Below are positions 6,624 to 15,190 of a stretch of 64,000 nucleotides of DNA, piece after piece. Position numbers and translations under genes: made by a program. The notes under the pieces were generated by a model that did no database searches, was not told where the DNA came from, and saw nothing but the letters and a program-made list of their open reading frames with translations. How positions within the stretch are numbered: position 1 is the first letter of the stretch; each line of letters begins with the position of its first letter. The stretch lies in assembly GCA_963698735.1 (NCBI GenBank), contig CAVOSA010000007.1, positions 183,533 to 247,532 of the forward strand. Direction: 5' to 3'. The stretch comes from RPQJ01 sp963698735 (GTDB lineage: Bacteria; Pseudomonadota; Gammaproteobacteria; Steroidobacterales; Steroidobacteraceae).

Positions 6624-7974
6624 ATGACAATGAAGAAGAGTCGGCAGACCAGAAACATGGGGCTGGTTCTCCTGCTGATGACGGCGCCAGCGCTCGCGTT
6701 GGCGCAGGGCCATGGCGGAGGCAGCGGTGAAGAGGGCGGCGGTGGCTCGGGATGCGGCGACGTGTTCGGCGACCTGGTCCACGTAAAGCGCGATCCTGCC
6801 ACCGGGCAACCCATCCTGCAGAAACGTTGGGTGGAGTTGAAGAGCGACACTTTGGGCTTTGACTACTGCCCGATCCCGGTCGACGGCACCGGTGCGGAAC
6901 TCCCGTTCGCCGACCTCAGCTGCGACCCCGCGGATCCGTCGGCGGTGGTCGAGGTCAATTACTTTGGCCGGTTGAGCGGCGGACGCACCAAGGAGCGCAA
7001 CAACCGCATGCACTTCGACGAGGTGATCTCCTCGATCAAGGACCCGGCCGTTGGCAGGGTCGGTCAGGACGCAACCGGTCGGATGCAACTCGGCTATGAC
7101 TGCGGCCCGATCACGACTGACGACGGGTACCGTGACCACACGCTGTGCCTCCTGGCGAGCGATCGATTCGCCGATGGAGAATCTCGCGCTGTATACGCGC
7201 CTGATGAAGTATGGGCACCTGCAGACCGACCCCGCAGAGGTCGACACCTTCGCGCATGGCGATCCTGCGGCCGGCACCCAGTACCACCCGGCACTCGCGG
7301 CTGGCGACTATGCCAAGTTCGATGCCGGCATGCGCCACCTGCTGCCTCGTGGTGAAAGTGAAAGCGGCCTGAGCCCGGCCGACGCTTGCTTCCCGGGCAG
7401 CGTCTTCAACCCCGCGTGCGCGGCTGGAGAGCGACTCCTGAGCCGGGACTTCGTTCGCGCGGGCTCTTTCCTTGCGGCGGCCGCCAGCAAGACCGGCATT
7501 ATCACCGTCGACCTTGTGCAATACATGAATCGCATCCTGAAGATCACCCTCGACACGGAGATCTCCAAGGCGAACGTGTTCACGCTCCCGGCGCTGATTC
7601 GCGACTGCGGCGGCGACAACGGCGCGGAGTACGGGGCGTGCACGACAAAGCCCGCGACGGCCGACTTGCCGGCGCCGGCGAACGAACGCTTCGTGAACTT
7701 CCGTGCAACAAACTATCTGCGCAGCGCGTGGCGCGACCGCCAGCTCGAGGTCCTGCAGCCCATCCCCGATACGCGGCGTTGGCAGGAAATGCGCGGCGTC
7801 AGGCTGATGGACTGGCTCAGCGATCAGAACGGGCCACAGCCCGTGGCCGTGACCGGTATCAACGGCTTCGTACTGGCGACCTCCGACGGCCTGCGTGCCA
7901 TCGAGTTCGTGCACAACTACGCGATCCCTGAAGACCTGTGGGACTTCGTGCTCGATAGTCCCCCCAGTCCGTGA
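6624..7974 (+). pseudogene. Uncharacterised exported protein, one frame break
   Basis: ATG 6624 (AAGGAG 8 nt upstream) opens a signal peptide (KKSRQTRNMGLVLLLMTAPALALAQ), a Gly-rich stretch and CGDVFGDLVHVKRDPATGQP. The frame shifts by +1 near 7165-7172 and continues PMENLALYTRLMKYGHLQTDP. The joined protein of about 449 residues has several Cys (CFPGSVFNPACAAGE, RDCGGDNGAEYGACTTKP), suggesting disulfides in the periplasm or outside. No family was recognised. It has its own direct-repeat-box promoter and two-hairpin leader. A perfect GC hairpin follows the stop. Confidence 0.65.
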
Positions 7975-7983
7975 GATCGGTCC

Positions 7984-8010
7984 GGGGCGGGGCTCGTGCA
8001 GCCCCGCCCC
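7984..8010 (+). terminator. Perfect GC-rich hairpin after 6624 gene
   Basis: GGGGCGGGGCT pairs perfectly with AGCCCCGCCCC around a 5-nt loop, 9 nt after the stop. No T-run follows. Confidence 0.5.
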
Positions 8011-8041
8011 AGCCTTCGGATAAGCGCAAGACGTAGCCCCG

Positions 8042-8074
8042 CTTGAGCCAATCTTCAGGTTCGCCGCGTACGGT
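8042..8074 (+). promoter_or_regulatory. OmpR-family direct-repeat box and -10 upstream of DUF5666 gene
   Basis: CTTGAG-CCAAT-CTTCAG (8042-8058), 10 nt ending CCGCG, TACGGT (8069-8074). It is the most diverged copy but keeps the half-site spacing and the gap to the -10. Confidence 0.65.
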
Positions 8075-8129
8075 AATCCTGCACAGATTGAAGGCTGCAT
8101 GCGCGTGACAACGCGCAAGGAGGGCTGAA

Positions 8130-9597
8130 ATGAGAAGCCTCACAAAGAGATTCCCGGCAGTGGCGCTGGCTGCGCTGCTGGTCGGGCTTAACGCCTGCGG
8201 CGGGAGTGATTCCAAAGATGGTGTCAGTCCGCCGCCACCGCAACCACCGCCCGTGACAACCACCGGGACCGTCAGCGTCGGCGTGATCACCGGTTTTGGC
8301 AGCGTCTATCTCAACGGCGTGCGCTACGACACCAGCGGCGCGTCGGTCCTGATGGACGACCAGGCCGCCGCCGAGGCCGCCTTGAAGGTCGGGCAGTACG
8401 TCGAGCTCAAGGGTCATTCGCACGGTGCGGAACACCACGCGGACGTGATCCGCTATCACAACGTCATCGAGGGACCGATCACCAGCATCGACGTTGGCGC
8501 GAGTTCGTTCGTGGCCATGGGCCAGACCGTGCTGGTGACGACCGCGACCTCCCTGGGCGACGACATCACGCCGTCGTCGATCGAGGGTCTCGCAGTTGCC
8601 GACGTGGTCGAGGTGAGTGGCGCCGTGACGACCGGAGGTGTAATCGAGGCGACCCGGGTCGACATCAAGCCGGACGGAGGTCCGTTCGACGTGACCGGCT
8701 ATGTGTCGAATCTCGACCTGGCCAGGAGCCGGTTCAGCATCAACTCTCTCGTGGTCGATTACTCGAGCGCAAGTCTGAGCGACTTTCCCACTGGGCAGCC
8801 GAGCCAGGGTGACCTGGTCCTGGTCAAGGGGTTTACCTTCAGCCCGGACAAGTCATTCGTCGCCACCCGGGTCGAACTGCAGGTCGGATGACTGGCTCAA
8901 GGCAGCTGCGGGGGACGAACTGGAGGTCGAGGGAACGATCACCGACTTCGTCTCTGCGGCGGCATTCAAGGTTGCAGGTCGGGCCGTCACTACCACGCCC
9001 TACACCGTCTATGAACACGGGACGGCCGCGAATCTTGCGAACGACGTACTGGTGGAGGTCGAGGGAACGGCCAATGCCGAGGGCGTGCTGGTCGCGCTCA
9101 AGGTCCGCTTCAAGGAAGTCAGCACGATTCGGATCGTGGCGCAGATCGGAACGCTGGTTGCTGCGGATGGCTCCATGAAACTTCTCGGCCTGACCGTTGC
9201 GACCGACGAGGCCACCCGGTTCGAGGACAAGTCGGCGCTGGACCTCCGCAACATCGGCTTCGGGGACCTGGCCGTCGGCAACTGGGTGGACGTGCGCGGC
9301 TACCAGAACCCGGCAGGCAGCAACGCAGTGACCGCCACTCGGGTCGTGCGAATCGACCCTGCGGACGGCGTGCGTCTGCGCGGTCCGTTCCTGGATCCGG
9401 CACGGCCGAACTTCCATATCCTGTCGGTCCTCGTGGTCACAACGGACGCAACGAGGTTCGTGCTGGAGGAGGGCATTCGCCTGACTGCCGACGAGTTCTT
9501 TACCCAGGCGGCCGGTGACGTCGTCGAAGCCTGGGGCACATGGGACGGGACGGTATTGACTGCGGCGCGAGTGGAAATCAAGGTCAACGACGACTGA
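8130..9597 (+). pseudogene. DUF5666-repeat lipoprotein, one frame break
   Basis: ATG 8130 (AGGAGG 8 nt upstream) begins a lipoprotein signal with lipobox LNAC (residue about 24), so the mature protein would be lipid-anchored. Repeats of about 70-80 residues follow (GVITGFGSVYLNGVRYDTSGA, GPITSIDVGASSFVAMGQTV, GYVSNLDLARSRFSINSLVVDY), typical of small DUF5666 beta-barrel units. The first frame stops at 8891; +1 nt in GTCGGATGAC near 8886 restores VDDWLKAAAGDELEVEGTITDF and the repeats continue to 9597. The full protein would be about 488 residues. Function of DUF5666 is unknown. Last gene before the two-component system. Confidence 0.72.
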
Positions 9598-9743
9598 TTC
9601 CCCGAACCTGAGGGTTGCCGCACGACAAGGCGGGGCGGGGGTTTGACAGATCCTCCGCCCCGTCTGCATTCAACTGCCGCGGTCACCAGGCCTTGCTATC
9701 GATACGGATGGCGCACCAGGTATCGAGTGCGCAAAGTGGCTGC

Positions 9744-10409
9744 ATGCGCGTCCTGGTCGTGGACGATTCCGAACGGGTCAGGAAGACACTGGCCACTGGT
9801 TTGCACGCGCATGGCATGGCCGTCGAGACTGCAGCGGACGGTGCCGAGGCATTGCAGCTGCTGAACGGCCTGCCTTTCGATATCGCTGTACTCGACCTGG
9901 TGATGCCGCGCGTGGACGGCGTGCAAGTGCTGCGGGAATTAAAGTCGCGCAAGTCCAAGCCGCGGATCCTGGTGCTCTCGGCCCGGGACCAGGTGCAGGA
10001 CCGTGTTGAAGCGCTGAATCTCGGCGCCGATGATTACCTCGTCAAGCCTTTTTCCTTCGACGAGCTCCTGGCGCGGCTGATGGCTCTTTCCAGGCGCCGC
10101 TTTGACGAGTCGTCTCCTGTCATCACGCACGGCCGACTGCACCTGGACACCGCGGCACGTCTCGCACGGGTGGACGATGCCGTGCTGACGCTGACCCCGA
10201 AGGAATACGCGCTGCTCGAATTGCTGGTGCGCCGCAAGGGACACGTCCTGAGCCGGGCTGCGATCTTCACGCAGCTCTATGAAAGCGACAGCATGGCGTC
10301 CGACACGGTCATCGAAGTCCTGATGAGCACCCTGCGCGCGAAGCTGGCAGGTGCCGGCGTGAATGACTTGATCGAGACTCGTCGCGGATTCGGCTATGTC
10401 GTGGCTTGA
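9744..10409 (+). CDS. OmpR/PhoB-family response regulator
   Basis: 221 residues. The receiver domain (1-115) has the acidic pair D7/D8, phosphoacceptor D51 (AVLDLVMPR) and the conserved Lys in YLVKPF. The C-terminal winged helix (about 125-220) has LTPKEYALLELLVRRKGHVLSR and RRGFGYVV. ATG 9744 is chosen because the receiver's first strand starts there; upstream in-frame starts are not supported. It overlaps the kinase gene by 14 nt, so they are translationally coupled. The domain class that binds 11-bp direct repeats matches the boxes at 2.9-8.1 kb, making it the prime candidate regulator of that cluster (inference). QseB/PmrA/TctD-like. Confidence 0.92.
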   Translation: MRVLVVDDSERVRKTLATGLHAHGMAVETAADGAEALQLLNGLPFDIAVLDLVMPRVDGVQVLRELKSRKSKPRILVLSARDQVQDRVEALNLGADDYLVKPFSFDELLARLMALSRRRFDESSPVITHGRLHLDTAARLARVDDAVLTLTPKEYALLELLVRRKGHVLSRAAIFTQLYESDSMASDTVIEVLMSTLRAKLAGAGVNDLIETRRGFGYVVA

Positions 10410-11814
10410 TGCTGCCCGGCGCTCCTTGCGCGGACAACTCGCGCTCAGCCTCATCGCGGGCTCAGTGACGGTGCTCAGTCTGAGTTTCATCGCCCTGCAC
10501 ATGGTCATTCGTGCCGAGCTGTATGCTCACGTCGACAAGGACCTGTCGCTCAAGTCGCGTGCAGTGGCCGGCTACGCGGCGGCACACCCGGGGTCCGAGA
10601 GCATCACTGAATTCATGCCGCAGTTCCGCACGCGTGCGCATGAGGACTTCTTCCAGATCTGGGACGGCCGTGGCGGCACGCTCGCCCGGTCGGATTCGAG
10701 CGCCGGGCGGGACCTGCCCCGGCTCGAATCCCTGGTCGGCAAGCCGACCTACCACGACCTGAAGCTGCCAGACGGTCACCGTGGCCGTGCCGCATCAGAA
10801 TCCTTTGCCCTTCCGGCAGGGGACCCCCGCCTTGTCTTGACCGTAGTCACGGCGGAGGAGATTGAGAACCTGGAGAGCCTGGAGAGCCGGATCCATTTCG
10901 TGCTCCTGCTGGTCGCGATAGCAACGATTGTCGCGATGCTTACCATCGGCCGGTATTCAGTCCTGCGCGGACTGCGACCCGTCGATGACCTGGCTCGCGA
11001 GCTGGAGCGCGTGAATCCCGAGGATCCGCAATCACGGCTCGACGCGGGGCCCCTGCCGAGCGAACTTCGTCCCATGGCTGTCAGCTTCGCGGCACTCCTG
11101 AACCGCTTGCTTGACGCGCTCGCGCGCGAAAAGCGCTATGCACGCAACGTTGCCCATGAGCTCCGCACCCCGCTTGCCGAGATGCGCCTGTTGGCCGACG
11201 TCGGGTCGGGCGGCCAGGACCCGGACGCAATGCGCGCGGCGATACGGGACATTGGCGTCACGGCGGCGGAGATGGAGCGGATCGTCGAGTCGTTGCTGGC
11301 CCTGACACGCTACGAAGCAGGTCTCGAATCGCCACAGCCGGAGCCGATCGACCTGTGTGCCGAGTTGCGGCAGCAAGCCGTGGCGATGAAGGCTGCAGCC
11401 GACCAGCACGGACTGACGATCAAACTCGACTTGCCCGGCGAACTCTGGGTGCACGCGGACAGCATGCTCGTCCGCCGGCTCGTGGCAAACCTGCTCGGCA
11501 ATGCGATCGCGCATACGCCGCGCGGATCCGTTGTCAACGTCCAGTTCGGCCCGGGCGGAGAGTTGCAGTTCATCAATCCTGCCCCGCAGCTGGTGGCGGC
11601 TGATGTGCCGAGACTCACTGAGCGTTTTTTCCGCATCAGCACCGGGAATGGCGGGTCGCACGCAGGCCTGGGCCTGTCACTGGCTGTCGCGATTGCCAAG
11701 GTTCTCGGGTTTCGACTCGAACTTTCGCTGCGAGATGACGGCCGTCTGGTTGCTGCGATCAGCGGCTTCCGGACGTTGGACCTGGCAGGCGGACCCGTTA
11801 GGCTCACCGCCTGA
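10396..11814 (+). CDS. Sensor histidine kinase, partner of 9744 regulator
   Basis: 472 residues: TM helix 1 (about 13-38), a periplasmic domain of about 130 residues, TM helix 2 (about 165-190), HAMP (RGLRPVDDLARELERVNPEDP), HisKA with phosphorylated His254 in NVAHELRTPLAEM, and an HATPase domain with N-box LVANLLGNAIAHTP and G-box GLGLSLAVAIAK. This is the layout of QseC/PmrB/TctE-type kinases. The signal is unknown; the periplasmic domain shows no recognisable ligand motif. It starts inside the regulator gene. Confidence 0.92.
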   Translation: MSWLDAARRSLRGQLALSLIAGSVTVLSLSFIALHMVIRAELYAHVDKDLSLKSRAVAGYAAAHPGSESITEFMPQFRTRAHEDFFQIWDGRGGTLARSDSSAGRDLPRLESLVGKPTYHDLKLPDGHRGRAASESFALPAGDPRLVLTVVTAEEIENLESLESRIHFVLLLVAIATIVAMLTIGRYSVLRGLRPVDDLARELERVNPEDPQSRLDAGPLPSELRPMAVSFAALLNRLLDALAREKRYARNVAHELRTPLAEMRLLADVGSGGQDPDAMRAAIRDIGVTAAEMERIVESLLALTRYEAGLESPQPEPIDLCAELRQQAVAMKAAADQHGLTIKLDLPGELWVHADSMLVRRLVANLLGNAIAHTPRGSVVNVQFGPGGELQFINPAPQLVAADVPRLTERFFRISTGNGGSHAGLGLSLAVAIAKVLGFRLELSLRDDGRLVAAISGFRTLDLAGGPVRLTA

Positions 11815-11839
11815 TCCCGGGCTTGCGCATTCTCAGCGC

Positions 11840-12092
11840 ATGATCGATCTCGGAACCATCGCCGGACTGCACGGTCGTAACCACGAGCTGCACGCGTACT
11901 GCGTGCGCTGTGACCGGTGGAGCGTCATCGACCTCGCGGTCGCTGGTCCGCGCAGGCGTCGGGTTCCCGTCGCTTGCCGGTCCACGTCCGCTGCCGAGCG
12001 GTGCGGCGAGCCAGGGGAGCGTCCAGGTGCGGCCGCCGATGCCCGCCCGGTCCTCCACGGGTTGGATTGCACCGGCGCTGCCGCCGGCCTGA
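11840..12092 (+). pseudogene. Small CxxC zinc-ribbon-like protein, frame broken
   Basis: ATG 11840 reads MIDLGTIAGLHGRNHELHAYCVRCDRWSVIDLA. The next part is in another frame (GSRRLPVHVRCR) and the end in a third (GSVQVRPPMPARSSTGWIAP, stop 12092). Joined, this gives a small protein of about 83 residues with paired cysteines (YCVRC, then RCR-CG) typical of a zinc ribbon, a form I recall from other gammaproteobacteria. Net change over the region is +1 nt. Function unknown. It is the only content of the roughly 300 nt between the kinase gene and 12112. Confidence 0.55.
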
Positions 12093-12111
12093 TTTTGCTA
12101 TCGTGAGCAAC

Positions 12112-13083
12112 ATGGACAACACACACATACGATCGATCGTGACGGTGGCCCTGATGGCGGCGTTCGCCGACGGGCTCAAGGATGAACGCGAGCGCGATGC
12201 CATCGCCAAGCTGGCGGAAGCGCTCGGCGCCGAGGCCAGCATCGACCTGCCGGCCTGGTACCGCGACGTGTTGCTCACCAAGCCGGACCTCGCCGCCGTC
12301 GTCGCACCGCTCACCACGCCGGAGTTGCGCCAGTACGCCTACGAGATGGCGGTTGGCGTGATCAATGCCGACGGTGCCCAGAACGCAACCGAGGCCGACT
12401 TCCTGTCACGCCTTGCGAAGGCGCTGCAGTTGCCGGCCGCGGCGGCCGAGACTGTTGCGCAGCAGGCCAGTGCCATGGCGGACGCCGCCGTCGACGCGCC
12501 GAGCCCTGCTGCTGCGGCGACGGCCAGCGCCACGGTGGCCGGCACCGTGCTCGGCAAGGCCAATGTCACCGACGCCGAGATGGACAAGTCCATCCTGAAT
12601 GCGTCCATCACCAACGCCGCGCTGGAATTGCTGCCGGAAACGATTGCCTCGATGGCGATCATCCCGCTGCAGATGCGCCTCGTGTACCGCATCGGCAAGG
12701 CATACGGCTATGCGATGGACGGCTCGCATGCCAAGGACTTCATCGCGACGCTCGGCGTCGGCCTGACGTCGCAGTACGTCGAGCAGTTCGGCCGCAAATT
12801 GCTGGGTGGCTTGCTGGGTGGTCTCGGTGGCGGAATCGGCCGCTCGGTCGGCCGCCAGGCGGCCAGTTCGGGGCTCACTTTCGCGACCACGTATGCGATC
12901 GGTCGTGTCGCGCAGCGCTACTACGCGGGCGGGCGCACGCTCGACTCGGCGACGCTCAAGGAAACGTTCAACTCGCTGCTGGCCGAGGCGCGCGGGATGG
13001 CGCCCAGGTACCAGTCGCAGATCGAGCAGGCGGCGAAGACGATCGACACGCGCAACCTGGTGTCGCTGGTCAGGCAGGGCTAG
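12112..13083 (+). CDS. TerB-like / DUF697 domain protein
   Basis: 323 residues. The N-terminal 100 residues (ALMAAFADGLKDERERDAIAKLAEAL and VINADGAQNATEADFLSRLAKAL) resemble the acidic helical TerB fold. After an Ala-rich linker the C-terminal half (about 160-320) matches DUF697/YcjF (MRLVYRIGKAYGYAMDGSHAKDFIATLGVGL, then a Gly-rich LLGGLLGGLGGGIGRSVG hydrophobic stretch). Such proteins are thought to associate with the inner membrane; function not established. ATG 12112 is taken, though GTG 12103 is in frame three codons earlier. Confidence 0.72.
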   Translation: MDNTHIRSIVTVALMAAFADGLKDERERDAIAKLAEALGAEASIDLPAWYRDVLLTKPDLAAVVAPLTTPELRQYAYEMAVGVINADGAQNATEADFLSRLAKALQLPAAAAETVAQQASAMADAAVDAPSPAAAATASATVAGTVLGKANVTDAEMDKSILNASITNAALELLPETIASMAIIPLQMRLVYRIGKAYGYAMDGSHAKDFIATLGVGLTSQYVEQFGRKLLGGLLGGLGGGIGRSVGRQAASSGLTFATTYAIGRVAQRYYAGGRTLDSATLKETFNSLLAEARGMAPRYQSQIEQAAKTIDTRNLVSLVRQG

Positions 13084-13121
13084 GAGAGGGCGCAGGGGTT
13101 AGTCGGGGGTGTGCCGCTAAC

Positions 13122-13796
13122 CTAGGAGTGCGTGACCGCGTGCGCGCGGTCGGGTCGCTCCAGGTGCGGAATGGCGTTGAACGACACCAGCCGCGCGCCG
13201 CTCGAGTGCGGCTGCACGATTTCCGTCACACCCGTGTTGCGGGTCTGCAGGTTGAGCTGAATCGCTGCATCCGCACCGGCTTCGAGCACCTCCGAGGTGT
13301 AGCGGCCGATCACGCCGCCGGACGTGACGATCAGCACGTTGTCGTCGCGCCCGAGCCCTGCGCACGCCGCGGTCACGCCCGCACGGATGCGAGCGCCGAA
13401 TCCGGTCCAGCTTTCGCTGCCCGCAACGACATCGTCGTGTTGTGACCACTTCTGCATGGCACTGCGGATCGCCGCGAAATACTCGCGTCGATCGCCGGAC
13501 GCCCTGATGGCCTGCAGGCGGTCGCCTTCGAAAAATTGCAGCAGCGACAGGTGGTCGTACTCGTTGAATCGCGCGTCCCGCGCGAAATCGCGCGGGCCAT
13601 CCACCGCGTTCATGACCAGTTCGCAGGTCGATACCTGCCGCTGCAGCGTGCCCGAAAACACGCGGGCGAAGGTGAGGCCACGCGCCGCGAAGTGCTGCCC
13701 GAGCCACGTCGACTGGCGCGCGCCGAGGTCGGTGATCGAGTCGTAATTGCCCGCGAAGTCGGGCTGGCCGTGGCGCACGAGGTAAAGATAGGGCAT
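13122..13796 (-). CDS. Histidine phosphatase family protein (PGAM-like)
   Basis: 224 residues. The catalytic LVRHGQPDF near the N-terminus supplies the phosphohistidine and first Arg, and VTSGGVIGRY in the last third matches the second part of the site, although the usual second His is replaced here by a Ser/Gly-type context. FSGTLQRQVSTCELV holds the conserved Arg of the branch. Substrate unknown. It is transcribed leftward, 37 nt after the stop of the convergent 12112 gene, and divergently from the SAM hydrolase gene. Confidence 0.82.
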   Translation of the reverse strand: MPYLYLVRHGQPDFAGNYDSITDLGARQSTWLGQHFAARGLTFARVFSGTLQRQVSTCELVMNAVDGPRDFARDARFNEYDHLSLLQFFEGDRLQAIRASGDRREYFAAIRSAMQKWSQHDDVVAGSESWTGFGARIRAGVTAACAGLGRDDNVLIVTSGGVIGRYTSEVLEAGADAAIQLNLQTRNTGVTEIVQPHSSGARLVSFNAIPHLERPDRAHAVTHS

Positions 13797-13873
13797 AAGC
13801 CACCCAGTCTAGCGCGGCGCTCCCGGTCAGCTGCAGGCGCCTGCTGGACGTGGCCCGCACGCGATACGAGACC

Positions 13874-14707
13874 ATGCCCACAGCCAACCCGCCCCAGCCG
13901 TTCCAGCCGTCCGGCGTCATCACGCTGACCACCGACTTCGGCCACAAGGACCCATTCGTCGGGGTCATGAAGGGGCAGGTGCTGTGCCGCTTTCCGCAGG
14001 CGCGCCTGGTGGACCTGACGCACGAGGTGCTCGTGCACTGGCCGGCCGAGGCGGGGTTCTGGCTGGGCCGGTCCTACGAGTACTTTCCGCTCGGCACCGT
14101 CCACATCGCCGTCGTGGATCCCGGCGTCGGCGGCGCCCGTGACATCGCGGTCGTCGAGGCCGACGGGCATGTCTTTCTTGCCCCCGACAATGGCCTGCTG
14201 GCGGGGGTGCTGGACCGGGTCCGTACGCCGCCCAGGCTGCGACGGCTGGACGACGGTGTGCTGGCGTCGCTCGGCATCCAGCGCCCCAGCGCGACTTTCC
14301 ACGGACGCGACATTTTTGCGCCGGTTGCGGCCGAACTGGCTGCAGGGCGGCTGCCCCCGGAACGGTTGGGGCCGGACGTGCCCGAGCTGGTCCCGGGCGG
14401 GCTCGACGAGCCTGCGCTGGCCGCAGGCCAGCTCAGCGGCGCGGTCGTCACCGTGGACCATTTCGGCAACCTGCTGACCAACCTCGACGCGGCGCTGGTG
14501 GCCCGGGTCGCGACGCCCATGGTCCGGGCCGGCGGCCATGACATCCCGCTGCGCCGGACCTATTCCGACGTCCGGCCGGGGGAGTACGTGGCGCTCATCA
14601 ATTCCTTCGGGGTGCTCGAAGTGGCCCGGGCCGAGCAGAGCGCGGCCGCAGGCCTGGGGCTGGACCGGGGGGCTCCGGTCGTCGTGGCGCCCGGGAGGGG
14701 TGCCTGA
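13874..14707 (+). CDS. S-adenosyl-L-methionine hydrolase (DUF62, adenosine-forming)
   Basis: 277 residues of the SAM hydroxide adenosyltransferase fold. ITLTTDFGHKDPFVGVMKG carries the catalytic Asp, HIAVVDPGVGG and FLAPDNGLL line the active site, FHGRDIFAPVAA follows, and the C-terminal domain has VDHFGNLLTNL. Family members hydrolyse SAM to adenosine and methionine (related enzymes halogenate). The Gly-rich loop typical of the halogenases is not obvious, so hydrolase is preferred. ATG 13874 chosen over GTG 13850 on distance from the first strand. Confidence 0.87.
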   Translation: MPTANPPQPFQPSGVITLTTDFGHKDPFVGVMKGQVLCRFPQARLVDLTHEVLVHWPAEAGFWLGRSYEYFPLGTVHIAVVDPGVGGARDIAVVEADGHVFLAPDNGLLAGVLDRVRTPPRLRRLDDGVLASLGIQRPSATFHGRDIFAPVAAELAAGRLPPERLGPDVPELVPGGLDEPALAAGQLSGAVVTVDHFGNLLTNLDAALVARVATPMVRAGGHDIPLRRTYSDVRPGEYVALINSFGVLEVARAEQSAAAGLGLDRGAPVVVAPGRGA

Positions 14708-14744
14708 GCCGCGGCCGGCAGCCGGTCATTGCAGCGCAAAACGA

Positions 14745-14777
14745 ATCGGTTGAGATGCAAACCGATCCGTGTATAGT
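14745..14777 (+). promoter_or_regulatory. Promoter with palindromic operator upstream of 14846 gene
   Basis: TTGAGA (14750-14755), 16 nt, TATAGT (14772-14777) is a good sigma-70 promoter. ATCGGTT (14745-14751) and AACCGAT (14760-14766) form an inverted repeat with 8-nt loop over the -35 and spacer, the position of a repressor site. Confidence 0.6.
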
Positions 14778-14845
14778 TCGCAGCCTTGTGCCTGCGGTTA
14801 CGTGGGCAGCACCTTGATAAATCACGTTTTTCTCAGGGCCGCCCT

Positions 14846-15055
14846 ATGGAACGCGACGAGGAACACTTCGACTTGGACGAAGAATTTGTAGCTGGAGCCG
14901 AAGAAGAAGACTACGACCGCTTCATCGACCGGGTGGACCGGCGCAAGCAGGCGGCTGCGGTCAAGAAGGGCAAGGCTGCGTGGAGCAAGCTCGAAGACGT
15001 GCTGGCCGAGAAGCGGCTGCAGAAAGAACTCAAGGATTTTTTCGAAGACAAGTAG
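14846..15055 (+). CDS. Small acidic conserved protein (PA3496-like)
   Basis: 69 residues, no signal peptide. The first 35 residues are highly acidic (EHFDLDEEFVAGAEEEDYDRF), followed by a basic helix (RRKQAAAVKKGKAAWSKLEDVLAEKRLQKELKDFFED). The ending, aromatic-Trp then RLQKELKDFFED, resembles the small PA3496 family annotated as putative envelope integrity proteins, but this is a tentative match. It is monocistronic with a well-formed promoter 70 nt upstream. Confidence 0.6.
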   Translation: MERDEEHFDLDEEFVAGAEEEDYDRFIDRVDRRKQAAAVKKGKAAWSKLEDVLAEKRLQKELKDFFEDK

Positions 15056-15190
15056 TGCGTCCGGCACAACACGGGCCCCCGGCTCCTGACTCGGGGAGCC
15101 AGTGACCGTCCGTCCGCACAGGCGGCGATGGACACGGTCAGGAAGAATGATGGCGACGCCCACTGCCGCGTCGCGCCGGGGTCCGCTCGA

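Noticed and set aside
13874..14707. SAM-dependent halogenase (fluorinase/chlorinase)
   Set aside because: The DUF62 hydrolase is the common form, and the inserted loop of halogenases is not apparent.
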